A stretch of 10,052 bases of DNA, taken from NCBI GenBank assembly GCA_965660165.1, contig CBFHYU010000041.1, forward strand, positions 1-10,052, given 5' to 3'. This document shows, one piece after another, positions 6,660-10,052 of the stretch. The position numbers and the translations under genes are program-made. Numbering within the stretch: the stretch's first letter is position 1; each line of letters begins with the position of its first letter. Below the pieces are notes generated by a model. It saw nothing but the letters and a program-made list of their open reading frames with translations, ran no database searches and was not told the origin of the DNA. This DNA is from WTJO01 sp965660165 (GTDB taxonomy: Bacteria > Pseudomonadota > Alphaproteobacteria > Puniceispirillales > Puniceispirillaceae).

Positions 6660-8384
6660 TTAGCTTTGTTTTGGTTCTGCCTGCATGAAATCAAAATCCA
6701 CCCCATCTGGTGCCTGCATGACATGGGTATGAAATAGATGTGCATAGCCCCGCAACGGCTGCTTATGGGTTATGTCACATGCATCTAGCCGTTCTTGAAG
6801 CTCTGCATCTGAAATCTCGATAGTGAGTTGGCGTTTGTCAACATTTAGCGAAATGATATCGCCTGACCTGACAACCGCTAGCGCACCGCCTATTGCCGCT
6901 TCAGGGGCGACATGTAAGATGATAGTGCCTGCTGCGGTGCCGCTCATCCTGCCATCAGAAATCCGAACCATATCTTTCACGCCTTGACGGGCTAGTTTGC
7001 GCGGTATCGGAATCAGCCCAGCCTCTGGCATGCCAGGAGCGCCTTTCGGGCCAATGTTTCTGAGAACCAGAATATCATCTGCGGTGACATCCAGCTCTGG
7101 GCTATCTATTCGGCTAGATAAATCTGCCATATCTTCAAATACCACTGCGCGCCCTCGATGAGCTAGCAAATCAGGGCTAGCGGCTGACGTTTTGATAATC
7201 GCACCATCAGGCGCCAAATTACCATATAGCACGGCTAGACCGCCTTCTTTGTGCAAGGGATCATCAACAGAACGCACAATAGTTTGCGGCCAGTCTGTCT
7301 GAAATCGTGCCAGCTCTTCTCCTAATGTTTTGCCTGAAATGGTCATTGCATCTGTTTCGATTAACCCACCTAGCGCATTCAAAATTCGGACAAGACCGCC
7401 CGCATCATGCAAATCTTCCATATAGCCAGTGCCAGAAGGTTTCAGATCAACAATCACAGGGGTTTGTCGTGCCATTGCATCTAGCCTGTCCAGTGATACA
7501 TCATGGCCTGATCTGCCAGCCATTGCAGCTAAATGGATAATGGCATTGGTTGACCCGCCTACTGCCAATAACACTCTAATAGCGTTATCAAAGGCTTTTT
7601 GTGATAAATATTCAGATGGTTTTGTTCCTCTTTGTGCAAGCGCTACGGCCAGCCTGCCTGTATCTTCGGCAATACGTCTTCTATCTGCTGACACAGCAGG
7701 GGCTGTTGCGCCATCTAGTGGCATAACCCCCATCGCACCAGCCAAAAGCGCCATTGTGCTTGCAGTACCCATCACGCCGCATGTGCCAATGGTTGGCACC
7801 AGTGCATTATTGGCATCTGCAATTGCAGCATCATCAAGTGTGCCTGCGCGAAATTCTGCCCAAATCCTGCGGCAGTCTGTGCATGCGCCAACCCGTTGCC
7901 CCCGAAAGCTTCCTGTGCTCATAGGGCCTGTCACCAGCTGGATAAACGGAATATCTGCGCTAATGGCGCCCATTATTTGGGCAGGCACTGTTTTATCACA
8001 ACCGCCTATTAGCACCACACTATCTAGCGGCAAGGCATGGAGCATTTCTTCTGTGTCCATTGACATCAGATTGCGCAAATACATTGAGGTCGGGAATGAA
8101 AAAGCTTCATGCAGGCTGATGGTAGGAAAGGCCATTGGCAATGCGCCAGCCGCCTCAATCCCTGCTTTTACACGTTGGGTCAGCTCATCTGCATTACCAT
8201 GACAGGGATTAAAATCACTATATGTATTGATGATGCCAATAACAGGCCGGCTTAGCGCATCATCTCCATAGCCTGCCCCTTTGATAAAGCTTTTGCGCAA
8301 GAATAACGCGAATTCATCATCACCATATTTTGTTAAGCCTTTTCTCATTCCAATAGGATGGTTTTGCTTATTTGATGATGTCAT
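6660..8384 (-). CDS. IlvD/Edd-family dehydratase, probably a sugar-acid (aldonate) dehydratase
   Basis: It removes water from a 2,3-dihydroxy acid to give a 2-keto-3-deoxy acid, using a [2Fe-2S] cluster and Mg2+. Cluster Cys ligands are Cys61 (NPCHGN), Cys129 (GGCDKT) and Cys202 (TCGVMGTA). Metal-site residues Glu93, Asp130, Lys131 and Glu454 and the catalytic Ser481 (GRMSGT) are in place, close in numbering to my recollection of the structurally studied rhizobial L-arabinonate dehydratase. Length (574 aa) and the C-terminal HVMQAPDGVDFDFM motif favour the sugar-acid branch over biosynthetic IlvD or 6-phosphogluconate dehydratase Edd, but dihydroxy-acid dehydratase activity is not excluded. 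Start at 8384 has AAAGGGG 7 bp upstream; a second Met at residue 13 (MRKGLTKYG) has a poorer site. It lies 89 bp downstream of glpD on the same strand. The gene is intact. Confidence 0.92.
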   Translation of the reverse strand: MTSSNKQNHPIGMRKGLTKYGDDEFALFLRKSFIKGAGYGDDALSRPVIGIINTYSDFNPCHGNADELTQRVKAGIEAAGALPMAFPTISLHEAFSFPTSMYLRNLMSMDTEEMLHALPLDSVVLIGGCDKTVPAQIMGAISADIPFIQLVTGPMSTGSFRGQRVGACTDCRRIWAEFRAGTLDDAAIADANNALVPTIGTCGVMGTASTMALLAGAMGVMPLDGATAPAVSADRRRIAEDTGRLAVALAQRGTKPSEYLSQKAFDNAIRVLLAVGGSTNAIIHLAAMAGRSGHDVSLDRLDAMARQTPVIVDLKPSGTGYMEDLHDAGGLVRILNALGGLIETDAMTISGKTLGEELARFQTDWPQTIVRSVDDPLHKEGGLAVLYGNLAPDGAIIKTSAASPDLLAHRGRAVVFEDMADLSSRIDSPELDVTADDILVLRNIGPKGAPGMPEAGLIPIPRKLARQGVKDMVRISDGRMSGTAAGTIILHVAPEAAIGGALAVVRSGDIISLNVDKRQLTIEISDAELQERLDACDITHKQPLRGYAHLFHTHVMQAPDGVDFDFMQAEPKQS

Positions 8385-8450
8385 AATCTAGCCCCTTTAA
8401 CTGACGTGTTCTATGTCACTATATTAGACAGATTATGCCCCATAGCATCA

Positions 8451-8480
8451 ATTATATCATCCATTATAGACCATTATAGG
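8451..8480 (-). promoter_or_regulatory. Cluster of three TATAAT hexamers upstream of the dehydratase gene
   Basis: On the minus strand, perfect TATAAT sequences lie at 8456-8451, 8468-8463 and 8478-8473, the last two inside a tandem 10-bp repeat (CCATTATAGA, CCATTATAGG on the plus strand) that overlaps the glpD stop codon. They point toward the dehydratase start at 8384. No convincing -35 hexamer sits 16-18 bp upstream of any of them, so promoter function is uncertain; an AT-rich regulatory site is also possible. Confidence 0.3.
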
Positions 8481-9985
8481 TCATGTTTTGCCCACCAATC
8501 ATAGAAACGCTGCATTTCGCGCTTAGTGAGGTGAAGATATAGCTTTGTACGTCTATACAAAATATCATCTGGCGTTCTGGCATATTCATGGCTGATCAGA
8601 TAGCGTATTTCTGCTTCGCTTAGGCTACCGCCAAATAATTGCCCTAAATCGGCCATGCAGGTTGCATTTGCAATCAAGGTAAACACCTCAGTACCATAGG
8701 CGCGTGCTAGCCGTTTTGCCAGCATATCAGGCATATCTGTTATCTGCGCAACTAGCCTGTCTATCAGCGCCTCTAGCCCTGTAAAATCACCCCCCGGCAA
8801 CGGGGCGCTTGCTGTCCAGCTAGGACGTGTTTCATTCAGGGCGGCATTTATCTCGCAAAGCGCTGTTTCTGCTAGCCGCCGATAAGTTGTCAGCTTTCCG
8901 CCAAACACAGATAGAAGTGGCGCGCCTGCCTGTTGGTTCATGTCGAGATGATAATCCCGATTTGCCTTCGCGGCGGTGCCATCTCCATCATCATATAGCG
9001 GCCGGACACCAGCATAGCTAGCCACAATATCTGCAAGGCTGGCGGGTCTATCAAGATAGCGATTTACCATATTCAGAAGATATTCTGTCTCTTGCGCTGA
9101 AATATCCATCTGGCCAGACAGCTCTGAGAGTTCTACATCTATATCTGTAGTGCCAATCAGGGTAAATCTTTGCTCATAGGGGATCATGAAGGTAATTCGC
9201 CCATCTGTATTCTGAAGCAAAAAGGCATCATCTGTTGGTAATGTTCTATTGAGAATCAGATGACTGCCTTTGATCAGGCGCAAGCTGGCCTTGTTCTGTG
9301 CGGTGCCTGTGCGATGCAGAATATCAGCCGCCCATGGCCCTGCTGCATTTACCAGCATCTTGCAGCTTATTATGTGGGGTTGCCCCCCCTTAGCCTGAAC
9401 AACAAGATGCCAGTTTCCATCAGATGTGCTGGCTGACACTAGCTTCATCCGTGTGTTAATATCTGCGCCATTTCGGGCAGCATCAACCGCATTTAGCACA
9501 ACAAGGCGGCTATCTTCGACCCAGCAATCTGAATAGCTAAAGGCAGTGCTAAACTCAGACGATATCACCTTGCCTGCTGGATGCGTTTTCAGGTTAATTC
9601 GCCCAGAGGCAGGCACAGAACGCTTGCCGCCCAGATGGTCATAGATAAATAGCCCAAGCCTGATCATCCAGCCAGGCCGCAAGCCCTTATGGTGCGGTAA
9701 AATAAATCGCATCGGCCAGATAATATGCGGCGCGAGCGATTGCAGAATCGCACGTTCCTGAAGTGATTCCCTGACAAGCCTAAAGGCATAATGTTCAAGA
9801 TATCGCAAGCCGCCATGTATAAGCTTGGTACTGGCAGAGCTGGTAGCCTGAGCCAGGTCATCCTGCTCAATAAGGCAAACTGAATAGCCGCGCCCTGCCG
9901 CATCACGTGTGATCCCAGCCCCGTTAATCCCGCCGCCAATCACCACAAGATCAAAATGAGTGTGTTCAGCCTGAGCCGTTTTCAT
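8474..9985 (-). CDS. glpD: Aerobic glycerol-3-phosphate dehydrogenase
   Basis: An FAD flavoprotein at the inner face of the cytoplasmic membrane that oxidises sn-glycerol 3-phosphate to dihydroxyacetone phosphate and passes electrons to quinone. The N-terminal Rossmann motif FDLVVIGGGINGAG (11-24) is followed by the family signature SSASTKLIHGGLRYLE (49-64). Substrate-domain motifs (LLQNTDGRITFMIPYE, IGTTDID, YAGVRPL, SVFGGKLTTYR) follow in order. The C-terminal domain ends in DILYRRTKLYLHL...DWW. At 503 aa it matches the ~500 aa of E. coli GlpD, and no key motif is missing. The start follows the usual N-terminal spacing; the upstream AGCGAG lies too close to be a strong ribosome site. The final bases overlap a 10-bp tandem repeat. 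The dehydratase downstream may share its transcript. Confidence 0.96.
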   Translation of the reverse strand: MKTAQAEHTHFDLVVIGGGINGAGITRDAAGRGYSVCLIEQDDLAQATSSASTKLIHGGLRYLEHYAFRLVRESLQERAILQSLAPHIIWPMRFILPHHKGLRPGWMIRLGLFIYDHLGGKRSVPASGRINLKTHPAGKVISSEFSTAFSYSDCWVEDSRLVVLNAVDAARNGADINTRMKLVSASTSDGNWHLVVQAKGGQPHIISCKMLVNAAGPWAADILHRTGTAQNKASLRLIKGSHLILNRTLPTDDAFLLQNTDGRITFMIPYEQRFTLIGTTDIDVELSELSGQMDISAQETEYLLNMVNRYLDRPASLADIVASYAGVRPLYDDGDGTAAKANRDYHLDMNQQAGAPLLSVFGGKLTTYRRLAETALCEINAALNETRPSWTASAPLPGGDFTGLEALIDRLVAQITDMPDMLAKRLARAYGTEVFTLIANATCMADLGQLFGGSLSEAEIRYLISHEYARTPDDILYRRTKLYLHLTKREMQRFYDWWAKHDL

Positions 9986-10052
9986 ATCTCGCTACATTAT
10001 GCTTCAGAAATAGTGTTCAGATTATCGTGATACGCTTTTCCTCTTTACTCTG

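Noticed and set aside
7429..8202. A 257-codon open frame on the plus strand opposite the dehydratase
   Set aside because: It is antisense to a strongly supported catalytic gene, its translation is low-complexity (Ser/Ala/Pro/Ile) with no recognisable motif, and it has no ribosome site. It is a frame shadow of the dehydratase codons.
9986..10052. Sigma-70 promoter for glpD
   Set aside because: CATAAT and GATAAT hexamers occur on the minus strand, but neither has a credible -35 at 16-18 bp and the region is cut by the window edge.

Overview
The window reads as an accessory secretion and signalling locus next to ordinary carbon-catabolism genes. It probably comes from a moderately low-GC alphaproteobacterium. 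That guess rests on the cyclase, which resembles the rhizobial type of class III adenylate cyclases, and on the sugar-acid dehydratase type. A marine lineage such as SAR116 would fit, but nothing here proves it. The secretion genes look more AT-rich by eye than the metabolic genes.

Plus strand, 1-4660: the end of a Met/Asp/Gly-rich, low-complexity protein with 16-residue repeats (cut by the window edge) is followed by a strong intrinsic terminator. Then come two overlapping genes that form the inner-membrane part of a type I secretion system (T1SS). The first is an RtxB/LapB-like ABC exporter with an inactive C39-like N-terminal domain. All of its nucleotide-binding motifs are altered except the Walker B aspartate. 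The second is an HlyD-type periplasmic adaptor with an extra cytoplasmic cyclic-nucleotide-binding (CNB) domain at its N terminus. The repeat protein ends in Asp-Val-Val and is the obvious candidate substrate. No TolC-like outer-membrane gene and no catalytically intact ABC partner lie in the window.

4669-6567: a class III adenylyl cyclase with all catalytic residues points back at the secretion genes, ending 8 bp from the adaptor gene. Across a 219-bp divergent regulatory region is a metallo-beta-lactamase-fold hydrolase of the Lactamase_B_2 type, which could hydrolyse a phosphodiester. Together they suggest cAMP made by the cyclase, sensed by the CNB domain of the adaptor and perhaps degraded by the hydrolase, giving second-messenger control of a T1SS. 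This is inference from domain content and neighbourhood.

Minus strand, 9985-6660: glpD (aerobic glycerol-3-phosphate dehydrogenase), then an IlvD/Edd-family sugar-acid dehydratase, 89 bp apart and possibly co-transcribed. Both look intact and ordinary. No tRNA, rRNA, CRISPR array, insertion sequence or integrase was seen. No gap longer than 300 bp lacks a gene; the largest is 5554-5772.
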